From: Pomphorhynchus laevis
Taxonomy: Eukaryota > Acanthocephala > Palaeacanthocephala > Echinorhynchida > Pomphorhynchidae
Length of the DNA: 64,000 nucleotides
Direction of reading: 5' to 3'
Assembly: GCA_012934845.2 (NCBI GenBank)
Contig: WNNJ02002195.1
Span: 1 to 64,000, forward strand
The translations under genes and the position numbers were made by a program. Under the pieces are notes generated by a model. The model ran no database searches. It had not been told where the DNA came from and was given only the letters and a program-made list of their open reading frames with translations. Shown piece by piece: positions 14,196-26,664 of the stretch (position 1 is the first letter of the stretch; every line of letters starts with the position of its first letter).

Positions 14196-16520
14196 ATGAT
14201 TCATCTCGATGACGATTTGGATCTCTGTTTGACTATTAAAAATACCATTTCCTAAAAATCGCTTAATTTAAGCGGCAAAATTTTAGTAAACATAAAGTTG
14301 CTTACCAGATTATCTTTATTTATATCAGGCGTTATAATGATGCTTCATTGTGTAATTTTATCTTACTTATAAGAATTTGGCATAACTATCAGTTGGATTG
14401 CATCAAACATGCAGGATAAACATGCTCATTTTTTAAGAGAATACCGCAATATGTTGAAAGCTGATGTTAGTTAGAAACTTGTCAACACTAACGATCATCA
14501 TACTATTAGTCCCTCCTAGACGTCAAAGATAGCCAGAATAACTCATCAGTAGTATGATCCATCTTGATATCGTTTTAGCTGTCTGTTGTAGTTTTGAATA
14601 ATCGCAGTTTTATAAATCGCTTAAATTTAGCGCCAAAATTATAGAAAAATTAAATCTTGATTATAAGACCATATTTATTAATATCAGGCGTTATTAAAAT
14701 GCGACATGGTGTTTTTTTTATCTTTTTAAAGAATCTGGCGTTTGTGTTGTTTAGATTGCATAAAACATGCATGATAACAATGGGCATATATTTCGATGGA
14801 ATCCGGCATATGTCGAAAGCTGATGTCGGTTAACTGCTTAACACATAACGATCAGAATACTATATTACTTATTTACGTCAAAGATGAACGAAAGCACTTA
14901 TCTGTATTATGAGCTATCTCGATGAAGTTTTCGGCTGCCTGCTTGACTCTTAAAAAAAGGATTTTCTCTAAATAGCTCCATTCAAACTGCTAAATTCTCG
15001 TAAAAAAAACTTGCTTATCAGACATCTCTATTCATATTAGTCAATTCATTTGTTGCGTCATAAGATCATTCGTAAAATATATTCAAAAGGTTGTCATATG
15101 TATCATTAAGATTGGATTAAACAAGCGTAATAACAACAGTCTAGAATTTTCATTGAAATATGCCAAAATTTTAAAGGTTGCTGTTTATTAAAAATGTACA
15201 TAGTTATCGATCAGCATACTATTTTAACGCCCAAACTTCGATGATTACTGAAAGCACTAAGCAGTATTATGAGTTATTTTTATTTATATTTTGAGGTCTG
15301 CCCGGTCTTTGAAAAAATAGCATTTTCTATAAATTGTTTAATTTTAGCGCAAAATTATAGTAAACTTTAAGGTTGCTCCTTTCAAACTACCTATATTTAC
15401 ATCAAGTGATTAAATTATGCAGCATTGTGTCGTTTTTATTATTCAAATAAATTTGGCATGTGTATCATTCTAATTGCATCAAACAAGCATGATAACAATA
15501 GTCATGGATTTTAATTGAGTACGGCAATATTTTGAAAGCTGTGGTCCCACAATTACTGGTCAACTCAAACGATCATCATACTACAATTCACTTTAAAACG
15601 TCAAAGATGAACGGAAGATTTTTTCTGTTGTACAGGCCAACTTAATGACGTTTAAGCTGTGGGCTTGACTTTTAAAAAATACGTTTTCTAAAAATTGCTA
15701 AATTTTTTCGGCAAAATTGTAATTAACTTAAAATTGGCTAATTAGATCATAATTATATTTCTCAGTCGTTTGAATGATCCTTTATTGTGCAATTTTATTA
15801 TCCTTCAAAATACATTGGCAGTTGTCAAATTAAGATTGCATCAAACATGCATGATTACAATGGTCATAAATTCAATGGAATACGGCAATTTTTTAAAGCT
15901 GCTATCAGGTAATAACTAGTCTACCAAAAAGATCGGAATAAAATTCGTTACTTCTAAGCGTCAAAGATAAACAAAAGCAATCATATGTAGTATGATGCAT
16001 CTCGATGAAGTGAATCGTGAGATTGCATTAAACAATCATAATTAAAACAGTCCAGCATTTAATTGAAACAGGTCAAAAGCTTATGTCGGGCAAAAACTTG
16101 TTAGCCCTTATTGATCAGATTACTATTTGTTACTTCTAAGCGTCAAAAATTAACAAAAGTATTAATCTCTAGTATGAGTCATCTCGATAACGTGGTGGCT
16201 GCCGGCTAAAATTTTGAAAACATAGCATTTTTTCTAAATAGCTTAATTCGAACTGATGAATACTCGTAACAAAAAACTTGCTTATCAGACCATCTCTATT
16301 CATAAAGGTCAATTCATTTGTGGCGTCATGGAGTCATTCCTTAAGTTACTTAAAATATTGTCATATGTATTGAAGAGATTACATAATAATAACAGCCTAG
16401 CATTTGATAAACAGGTCAAAATGTTGAAAGCTGCCGTAGATAAAAAGGTTAACAGTCAACGATAAGCAAACTATTTGTAACGTCTAAACTTTAATATTGT
16501 CCAAAGACTAAATCAGTGGA
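14196..16520 (+). repeat. HOR-A copy 7 (2,325 bp)
   Basis: Complete copy with scattered small indels. Monomers 4 and 5 are more diverged than in copies 1-6. Confidence 0.9.
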
Positions 16521-18663
16521 ATGATTCATCTCCATGACGATCTAGCTCTATGCTTGACTTTTAAAAATAGCATTTTTTATAAATCGCTTAATTTTAGAGG
16601 CAAAATTATAGTACACATAAAAGTTGCTTACCAGATTATCTTTATTTATATCAGGCGTTATAATGATGCTTCATTGTGTCATTTTATCTCACTTATAAGA
16701 ATTTGGCATAACTATCAGTTGGATTGCATCAAACATGCATGATAAACATGCTCATTGATTTTAAGAGAAAATGGCAATATTTTGAAAGCTGATGTTAGTT
16801 AAAAACTTGTCAACACTAACGATCAGCATACTATCAGTCCCTCCTAGACGTCAAAGATAGCCAGAATAACTCATCAGTAGTATGATCCATCTTGATTAGG
16901 TTTTAGCTGTCTGTTTGAGTTTTGAATAATCGCAGTTTTATAAATCGCTTAGATTTAGCGGCAAAATTATAGAAAAATTAAATCTTGATTTAAAGACCAT
17001 CTTTATTAATATCAAGAGTTTTTAAAATGCGACATTGTATTATTTTTTATCCTTTTAAAGAATCTGGCATTTGTGTTGTTTAGATTGCATAAAACATGCA
17101 TGATAACAATGGTCATAAATTTCGATGGAATACGGCATATGTCGAAAGCTGATGGCAGTTAACTGCTTAACACATACCGATCAGAATTCTATTTTAATTA
17201 TAAACGTCAAAGATGAACGAAAGCACTCATTTGTAGTATGAGCTATCTCGATAAGGTTTTCGGCTGCCTGCTTGACATTTAAAAAATAGCATTTTCTCTA
17301 AACAGCACCATTCAAACTGATAAATTCTCGTATACAAAAAACTTGCTTATCAGACATCTCCGTTCATATTAGTCAATTCATTTGTTGCGTCATAGGATCA
17401 TTCGTCAAATATGTTTAAAGGGTTGTCATATGTATCATTAAGATTGGATTAAACAAAGCGTAATAACAACAGTCTAGCATTTTCATTGAAATAAGCCAAA
17501 ATCTCAAAAGCTGCTGTTTATTAAAAATGTCCGCAGTTAACGATCAGCATACTATATGTAACGCCTCAACTTCCATGATTACTGAAAGCACTAAGCAGTA
17601 TTATGAGATATTTTAATTTATATTTTGAGGTCTGCCCTGTCTTTGAAAATATAGCATTTACTATAAATTGTTTAATTTTAGCGTAAAATTATAGTAAACG
17701 TTAAGGTTGCTCCTTTTAAACTATCTTTATTTATATCAAGTGTTTAAAAAATGCAGGATAGTGTCGTTTTTATTATTCAAATGAATTTAGCATGTGTATC
17801 ATTCTAATTGCATCAAACAAGTATGATAACAATAATCATGGATTTTTATAGAGTACGGCAATATTTTGAAAGCTGCTGTTCCATTATTACTGGTCAACTC
17901 TAACGATCATCATACTATTAATCACTTTAAAACGTCAAAGATGAACGGAAGAACTTTTCTGTTGTACAGGCTAACTTAATGTCGTTTCGGCTGTGGGCTT
18001 GACTTTTAAATAATACCATTTTCTAAAAGTTGCTTTATTTTTGCTGCAAATTCATAGTTAACTTAAAACTGGCTTATTAGATCATTTTTATATTTCCCAG
18101 TCGTTTGAATGATCCTTTATTGGTCAATTTTATTATCCTTCAAAATACATTGGCAGTTGTCAAATTAAGATTGCATCAAACATTAATGATTACAATATTC
18201 ATAAATTCAATGAAATATGGCAATTTTTTTAGAGCTGCTATCAGGTAATAACTAGTCTACCAAAACGATCAGAATACTATTCGTTACTTCTCAGCGTTAA
18301 AGATAAACAAAAGCAATCATATGTAGTATGATGCATCTCGATGAAGTGAATCGTGAGATTGCATTAAACAATCATTAAATAGCATAATTCGAACTGATGA
18401 ATACTCGTAAACAAAAACTTGCATATCAGACTATCTTTATTCATAAAGGTCAATTCATTTGTGGCGTTATGGTGTCATTCCTTAAGTTACTTAAAAGATT
18501 GTCACATGTATTACAGAGATAACATAATAACAACAGTCTTGCAATTGATTAAAACATGTCAAAATGTTGTAAGCTTATTTAGATAAAAACTTTAACTATC
18601 AACGATCATCATACCATTTGTAACGTATAAACTTTAATGTTGTCCAAAGACTAAAAGAGTGGT
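16521..18663 (+). repeat. HOR-A copy 8 (2,143 bp, half-unit deletion)
   Basis: Lacks about 183 bp between monomers 6 and 7. At about 18,370-18,385 AAACAATCAT runs directly into TAAATAGCATAATTCG, whereas full copies have a half monomer (GTCCAGC...CCCTAAATAGC) between these points. Confidence 0.9.
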
Positions 18664-20816
18664 ATGATTCATCTCGATGACGATTTTGATCTCCGTTTGA
18701 CTATTAAAAATACCATTTCCTATAAATCGCTTAATTTTAGCGGCAAAATTTTAGTAAACATAAAGTTACTTACCCGATTATCTTTATTTATATCAGGCGT
18801 TATAATGATGCTTCATTGTGTTATTTTTTCTCACTTATTAGAATTTGGCATAACTATCAGTAGGATTGCATCAAACATGCATGATAAACATTCTCATTTA
18901 TTTTAAGAGAATACGGCAATATGTTGAAAGCTGATGTTAGTTAAAAACTTGTCAACACTAACGATCAGCATACTATCAGTCTTTCCTAGACGTCAAAGAT
19001 AGCCAGAATAACTCATCAGTAGTATGATCCATCTTGATTAGGTTTTAGCTGCCTGTTTGAGTTTTGAATAATCGCAGTTTTATAAATAGCTTAAATTTAG
19101 CGGTAAAATTATAGAAAAATTAAATATTGATTATAAGACCATCTTTATTAATCTTAAGAGTTTTTAGAATACGACATTGTGTTATTTTCTATCCTTTTTA
19201 AAAATCTGGCATTTGTTTTGTTTAGATTGCATAAAACATGCATGATAACAATGGTCACAGATTTCGATGGAATACGGCATATGTCGAAAGCTGATGTCGG
19301 TTAACTGTTAAACACATAACGATCAGAATACTATATTACTTATTTACGTCAAAGATGAACGAAAGCACTCATCTGTATTATGAGCTATCTCGATGAGGTT
19401 TTCGGCTGCCTGCTTGACTTTTGAAAAATAGCATTTTCTCTAAATAGCACAATTCAAACTGCTAAATTCTCGTATACAAAAAACTTGCTTATCAGTCATC
19501 TCCATTCATATTAGTCAATACATTTGTTGCGTCATAAGATCATTCGTTAAATATATTTAAAAGGTTGTCATATGTATCATTAAGATTGGATTAAACAAGC
19601 GTAATAACAACAGTCTAGCATTTTCATTGAAATATGCCAAAATCTTAAAAGCTGCTGTTTATTAATAAATGTCCGCAGTTAACGATCAGCATACCATATG
19701 TTACGCCTAAACTTCCATGATTACTAAAAGCACTAAGCAGTATTATGAGATATTTTAATTTATATTTTGAGGTCTGCCCGGTCTTTGAAAATATAGCATT
19801 TACTATAAATTGTTTAATTTTAGCGCGAAATTATAGTAAACTTTAAGGTTGCGTTTTTTAAACTATCTTTATATATATCAAGTGTTTAAATAATGCAGGA
19901 TCGTGTCGGTTTTATTATTCATATGAATTTGGCATGTGTATCATTCTATTTGCATCAAACAACCATGATAACAATGGTCATGGATTTTAATAGAGTACGG
20001 CAATATTTTGAAAGCTGCTGTCCCATAATTACTGATCAACTCTAACGATCATCATACTATTAATTACTTTAAAACGTCAAAGATAAACGGAAGAACTTTT
20101 CTGTTGTACAGGCTAACTTAATGACGTTTCGGCTGTGGGCTTGACTTTTAAATAATACCATTTTCTAAAAGTTGCTTAATTTTTGCGGCAAATTTATAGT
20201 TAACTTACAACTGGCTAATTAGATCATTTTTATATTTCTCAGTCGTTTGAATGATGCTTTATTGTGCAATTTTATTATCCTTCAAAATACATTGGCAGTT
20301 GTAAAATTAAGATTGCATCAAACATTCATGATTACAATATTCATAAATTCAATGAAATACGGCAATTTTTTAGAGCTGCTATCAGGTAATAACTAGTCTA
20401 CCAAAACGATCAGAATACTATTCGTTACTTCTCAGCGTCAAAGCTAAACAAAAGCAATCATATGTAGTATGATGCATTTCGATGACGTGTATCATTGAGA
20501 TTGCATTAAACAATCATTAAATAGCATAATTCGAACTAATGAATACTCGTAAACAAAAACTTGCTTATCAGACTATCTCTATTCATAAAGGTCAATTCAT
20601 TTGTGGCGTCATGGTGTCATTCATTAAGTTACTTAAAATATTGTCATATGTATTACAGAAATTACATAAAACAAACATGATAACAGCAGTCTAGCATTTG
20701 ATTAAAACAGGTCAAAATGTTGAAAGCTGCTGTTGATAAAAACGTTAACAGTCAACGATCATCATACTATTTGTAACGTCTAAACTTCAATATTGTCCAA
20801 AGACTAAATCAGTGGT
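18664..20816 (+). repeat. HOR-A copy 9 (2,153 bp, half-unit deletion)
   Basis: Short form with the same deletion junction at about 20,510-20,525. Monomer 7 near 20,660 keeps ATTACATAAAACAAACATGATAAC; the longer copies lack 12 bp here (ATTACATAATAACAAC). This copy is the closest visible relative of the one carrying the Penelope-like insertion and serves as its empty site. Confidence 0.92.
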
Positions 20817-23150
20817 ATGATTCATTTTGATGACGATTTGGCTCTCTGCTGTTCTTTTAAAAATAGCATTTCCTATAAATCGCTCAATTTTAGTGGCAAA
20901 ATTAAAGTAAACATAAAAGTTGCTTACCAGAATATCTTTAATTGTATCAGGCGTTATAATGATGCTTCATTGTGTCATTTTATCTTACTTATAAGAATTT
21001 GGCATAACTCTCTGTTGGATTGCATCAAACATGCATGATAAACATGCTCATTGATTTTAAGAGACTACGACAATATTTTGAAAGCTGATGTTAGTTAAAA
21101 ACTTGTCAACACTAACGATCAGCATACTATTAGTCCCTGCTAGACGTCAAGGATAGCCAGAATACCTCATCAGTAGTATGCTCCATCTTGATATCGTTTT
21201 AGCTGTCTGTTTGAGTTTTGAATAATCGCAGTTTTATAAATCGCTTAAATTTGGCATCAAAATTATAGAAAAATTAAATATTGATTATAAGACCATCTTT
21301 ATTAATCTTAAGAGTTTTTAAAACGCGACGTTGTGTTATTTTCTATCCTTTTTAAAAATCTAACATTTTTTTTGTTTAGATTGCATAAAACATGCATGAT
21401 AACAATGGTCACAGATTTCGATGGATACGGCATTTGTCGAAAGCTGATGGTAGTTAACTGCTTAACACATACCGATCAGAATTCTATTTTACTTATAAAC
21501 GTCAAAGATTAACGAAAGCACTCATCTATAGTATGAGCTATCTCGATGAGGTTTTCGGCTGCCTGCTTGACTTTTATAAAATAGCATTTTCTCTAAACAG
21601 CACTATTCAAACTGCTAAATTTTCGTACACAAAAAACTTGCTTATCAGACCTCTCCAATCATATTAGTCAATTCATTTGTTGCGTCATAAGATCATTCGT
21701 TAAATATATTTAAAAGTTTGTCATATGTATCATTAAGATTGGATTAAACAAGCGTAATAACAACTGTCTAGCATTTTCATTGAAATATGCCAAAATCTTA
21801 AAAGCTGCTGTTTATTAAAAATGTGCGCAGTTAACGATCAGGATACTATTTGTAACGCCTAAACTTCCGTGATTACTGAAAGCACTAAGCAGTATTATGA
21901 GTTATTTTAATTTATATTTTGAGGTCTGCCTGGTCTTTGAAAATATAGCATTTACTATAAATTGTTTAATTTTTGCGCAAAATTATAGTAAACGTTAACG
22001 TTGCTCCTTTTAAACTATCTTTATTTATATCAAGTGTTTAAATTATGCAGGATCGTTTCGTTTTTATTATTCAAATGAATTTGGCATGTGTATCATTCTA
22101 ATTGCATCAAACAAGCATGATAACAATGGTCATGGATTTTAATGGAGTACGGCAATATTTTGAAAGCTGTTGTTCCATAATTACTTGTCAACTCTAACGA
22201 TCATCATACTATTAATCACTTTAAAACGTCAAAGATGAACGGAAGAACTTTTCTATTGTACAGGCTAACTTAATGACGTTTCGGCTTCGGGCTTGACTTT
22301 TAAATAATACCATTTTCTAAAAGTGGGTTAATTTTTGCGGCAAATTTTTTAGTTAACTTACAACTGGCTAATTAGATCATTTTTATATTTCTCAGTCGTT
22401 TGAATGATGCTTTATTGTGCAATTTTATTATCGTTCAAAATACATCGGCAGTTGTCAAATAAGATTGCATCAAACATTCATGATTACAATATTCATAAAT
22501 TCAATGAAATTCAGCAATTTTTTAGAGCTGCTATCAGGTAATAACTAGTCTACCAAAACGATCAGAATACTATTTGTTACTTCTAAGAGTCAAAGATAAA
22601 CAAAATCAATCATATGTAGTATGATGCATCTCAATGACTTGTATCATCGAGATTGCATTAAACAATCATTAAAAAAACAGTCCAGCATTTCATTGAAACA
22701 AGTCAAAATCTGCTGTCGGGCAAAAACTTGTTAGCCATTATTGATCAGATTACTATTTGTTATTTCTAAGCGTCAAAAATGAACAAAAGCACTAATCTGT
22801 AGTATGAGTCATCTCGATGACGTGTCGGCTGCCGGCTAAAATTTTGAAAAAATAGCATTTTCCCTAAATAGCTTAATTCGAACTGATGAATACTCGTAAA
22901 AAAACTTGCTTATCAGACCATCTCTTTTCATAAAGGTCAATTCATTTGTGGCGTTATGGTGTCATTCCTTAAGTTACTTAAAAGATTGTCACATGTATTA
23001 CAGAGATAACATAATAACAACAGTCTTGCATTTGATTAAAACAGGTCTAAATGTTGTAAGCTTATGTAGATAAAAACGTAAACTATCAACGATCATCATA
23101 CTATTTGTAACGTCTAAACTTCAATATTGTCCAAAGACTTAAAGAGTGGT
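20817..23150 (+). repeat. HOR-A copy 10 (2,334 bp)
   Basis: Complete copy. It shares uncommon variants (GATCAGGATACTATTTG, AGCTGTTGTTCCATAATTAC) with the copy interrupted by the LINE, so it can serve as an empty-site reference. Confidence 0.92.
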
Positions 23151-25486
23151 ATGATTCATCTCGATGACGATTTGGATCTCTGTTTGACTATTAAAAATAC
23201 CATTTCCTATAAATCGCTTAATTTTAGCGGCAAAATTTTAGTAAACATAAAGTTGCTTACCCGAGTATCTTTACTTATATCAGGCGTTATAATGATGCTT
23301 CATTGTGTAATTTTATCTCACTTATAAGAATTTGGCATAACTATCAGTAGGATTGCATCAAACATGCACGATAAACATGCTCATTTATTTTAAGAGAATA
23401 CGGCAATATGCTGAAAGCTGATGTTAGTTAAAAACTTGTCAACACAAACGATCAGCATACTATTAGTCCCTCCTAGACGTATAAGATAGCCTAAAGAGCT
23501 CATCAGTTATATGATCCATCATGATTACTTTTTAGCTGTCGGTTTGAATTTTGAATAATCGCAGTTTTCTAAATCGCTTAAATTTAGCTGCAAAATTATA
23601 GAAAAAATAATCTTGATTATAAGACCATCTTTATTAATATCAAGAGTTTTTAAAATGCGATATTGTGTTATTTTTTATCCTATTTAAGAATCTGGCATTT
23701 GTTTTGTATAGATTGCATAAAACATGCATGATAGCAATGGTCATAGATTTCGATGGAATACGGCATATGTCGAAAGTTGATGTCGGTCAACTTCTAAACA
23801 AATACCTATCAGAATACTATTATACTTATTAACCTCAATAATAAACAAAAGCACTCATCTGTAGTATGAGCTATCTCGATGAAGTTTTCGGATGCCTGCT
23901 TACTCTTGAAAAAAAGCATTTTCTCTAAATAGCTCCATTCAAACTGCTAAATTCTCGTAAACAAAAAAAAACTTGCTTATCAGACATCTCTATTCATATT
24001 AGTCAATTCATTTGTTGCGTCATAAGATCATTCGTTGAATATATTTAAAAGGTTGTCATATGTTTCATTAAGATTGGATTAAACAAGCGTAATAACAACT
24101 GTCTAGCATTTTCATTGAAATATGCCAAAATCTTAAAAGCTGCTCTTTATTATAAATGTCCGCAGTTAACGATTAGCATACTATATGTTACGCCTAAACT
24201 TCCATGATTACTGAAAGCACTAAGCAGTATTATGAGATATTTTAATTTATATTTTGAGGTCTGCCCGGTCTTTTAAAATATAGCATTTTCTATAAATTGT
24301 TACATTTTATCGCAAAATTATAGTAAACTTTAAGGTTGCTCCTTTTTAACTATCTTTATTTATATCAAGTGGTTAAATTATGCAGGATCGTGTCGTTTTT
24401 ATTATTCATATGAATTTGGCATGTGTATCATTCTAGTTGCATCAAACAAGCATGATAACAATGGTCATGGATTTTAATGGAGTACTTCAATATTTTGAAA
24501 GCTGCTGTTCCATAAATACTGGTCAACTCTAACGATCATCATACTATTAATCACTTTAAAACGTCAAAGATGAACGGAAGAACTTTTCTGTTGTACAGGC
24601 TTACTTAATGACGTTTCGGCTTCGGGCTTGACTTTTAAATAATACCATTTTCTAAAAGTTGGTTAATTTTTGCGGCAAATTTTTTAGCTAACTTAAAACT
24701 GGCTTATTAGATCATTTTTATATTTATCAGTCGTTTGAATGATCCTTTATTGTGCAATTTTATTATCGTTCAAAATACATCGGCAGTTGTCAAATAAGAT
24801 TGCATCAAACATTCATGATTACAATATTCATAAATTCAATGAAATACAGCAATTTTTTAGAGCTGCTATCAGGTAATAAATAGTCTACCAAAACGATCAG
24901 AATACTATTCGTTACTTTTAAGCGTCAAAGATAAACAAAAGCAATCATATGTAGTATGATGCATCTCGATGAAGTGAATCGTGAGATTGCATTAAACAAT
25001 CAGAATAAAAACAGTCCAGCATTTCATTGAAACAAGTCAAAATCTGCTGTCGGGCAAAAACTTGTTAGCACTTATTGATCAGATTACTATTTGTTACTTC
25101 TAAGCGTGAAAAATTAACAAAAGCACTAATCTGTAGTATATGTCATCTCGATGACGTGTCGGCTGGCGGCTAAAATTTTGAAAAAATAGCATTTTCACTA
25201 AATAGCTTAAGTCGAACTGATGAATACTAGTAAACAAAATCTTGCTTATCAAACCATCTCTATTCATAAAGGTCAATTCATTTGTGGCGTCATGGAGTCA
25301 TTCCTTAAGTTACTTAAAAGATTGTCACATGTATTACAGAGATTACATAATAACAACAGTCTAGCATTTGATTAAAACAGGTCAAAATGTTGTAAGCTGA
25401 TGTAGATAAAAACGTTAACTATCAACGATCATCATACGATTTGTAACGTCTAAACTTCAATATTGTCCAAAGACTAAATCAGTGGT
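23151..25486 (+). repeat. HOR-A copy 11 (2,336 bp)
   Basis: Complete copy. Its end (GCATTAAACAATCAGAATAAAAAC, CGTGAAAAATTAACAAAA) matches about 35.2-35.4 kb, showing the mosaic relationships within the array. Confidence 0.9.
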
Positions 25487-25846
25487 ATGATTCAACTCGA
25501 TGACGATTTGGCTCTCTGCTTGACTATTAAAAGTACCATTTCTTATAAATCGCTTAATTTTAGCGGCAAAAGTATAGTAAACATAAAGTGGCTAATCCGA
25601 TGTTCTTTATTTATATCAGGCTTTATAATGATTAAATCAGCTAACTGAGTCTACGTATTGTTATATAATTATAAAATAAACAAGACATAATAATGCTAAA
25701 TCAAAATTTAATAATTAAATAATAAAATTAATAATTGTTTTTAGATTTTCTATAATTTTAATCAAGTTAAAAAATAAAAATAAAAAATAAAATTTAAAAT
25801 AAACGTCATTTTTATGAATTGACTAATAAATAACAGGCGTTGTATC

Positions 25847-25987
25847 AGAATAAGAATTAGAGGTCATCAGGAGGAACTGCTATGCTATCAGGTTTCGGCC
25901 CCTAACTCCTCTACCCAACATAGCAGCGGGGCCAAATACATGCTAATGATGTATTTCCTCTGAAATAACTATCTAGTATCTTATTCT
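25847..25987. other. Structured non-coding block of the Penelope-like element
   Basis: A GC-richer block of about 140 nt in the otherwise AT-rich 3' region. It is enclosed by a 9-bp inverted repeat (AGAATAAGA at 25847-25855, TCTTATTCT at 25979-25987). Inside are three further complementary pairs: CTGCTATG 25877-25884 with CATAGCAG 25919-25926, GGCCCC 25897-25902 with GGGGCC 25928-25933, and GAGGA 25871-25875 with TCCTC 25907-25911. These three cross one another, so they imply a pseudoknot or alternative folds. A hairpin AAATACAT/ATGTATTT lies at about 25,934-25,956. Penelope-like elements are known to carry hammerhead ribozymes. CTGATGA and GAAA are both present on the minus strand, but not in a proper hammerhead layout. 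Confidence 0.6.
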
Positions 25988-26000
25988 AATGCAAAGTATA

Positions 26001-26664
26001 TTATTTATTATTCATCCATAAAAATTTGCCACTTAAGAGTTTAAATTTATTCTTTATATTATTGTGTTGATTTATATATTTTACTATTTTCTGCTTGATG
26101 TTATTTTTATAGTAACCTAGTTTAAAATATGTATCTATTAAATTATTTAAATGATTTTTAAGAAAGCCAATATCATTACATATTGTTGCAATTCTTAAAA
26201 TTTCATTATTTAATGTATTATATTTTATATTATATGGTATGCATGAATGCTCATGCAAAAATATGTTTCTTGTAAATTTAAATATGTCATCTTTACGATA
26301 TAAATTAATAGTAGTTTTAGTTAATGTTAATTTAATGTTCATATCTAGATATACACCTTCTTTATCATTAATATTGGTTTTGTTAAGAATAAGGCTTTCT
26401 GGATAAATGTGCTCACTAATTGAATAAAAATTATTAGAATTAAATACACATATATCATCAATGTATCGAAACATATATTTCATATATTTATATTGTTTAG
26501 ATTTAGTTTTTACACAGTTATGAACAAATTCATATTCTATAAAGCTTAAAAACAAGTCAGCTATAATTGGGCTACTATTACCACCCATTGGAACACCTTT
26601 TACTTGTCTAAATATAGATGTCCCTACTTTTAAATAATTTTGATTTATTTGAATTGTTATTTGA
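26001..26664 (-). pseudogene. Reverse transcriptase fragment (Penelope-like)
   Basis: A 195-codon frame runs from an internal ATG at 26,588 to a TAA at 26,001-26,003. The same frame stays open upstream to about 26,660 and adds SIFRQVKGVP before MGGNSSP, so the ATG is not a true start. Visible motifs are GVPMGGNSSPIIADLFL (RT block 4), FRYIDDICVF (catalytic YIDD, about residue 42 of the ATG-started frame), IYPESLILNKTN...YLDMNIKL, and LYRKDD followed by a C-terminal helical segment ending SGKFLWMNNK. The order YIDD - YLD - LYRK matches Penelope-like reverse transcriptases. The N-terminal half (fingers, first catalytic Asp) is absent, and no GIY-YIG endonuclease follows. It is very Asn/Ile/Lys-rich, reflecting low GC. 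It cannot be functional as it stands because half the polymerase is missing. Confidence 0.75.

Noticed and set aside
1-25000. CRISPR array
   Set aside because: Repeats are adjacent 362-bp monomers without short repeat-spacer structure, and the sequence is eukaryotic.
25877-25933. HDV-like ribozyme double pseudoknot
   Set aside because: The crossing GGCCCC/GGGGCC and CTGCTATG/CATAGCAG pairs are suggestive, but I could not place the P3 and P4 helices expected of this class.
25861-25960. Hammerhead ribozyme in the Penelope-like 3' region
   Set aside because: CTGATGA and GAAA exist on the minus strand, and TTAGGGG/CCTCTAA could pair, but GAAA precedes CTGATGA and no satisfactory stem III or cleavage site lies between them.
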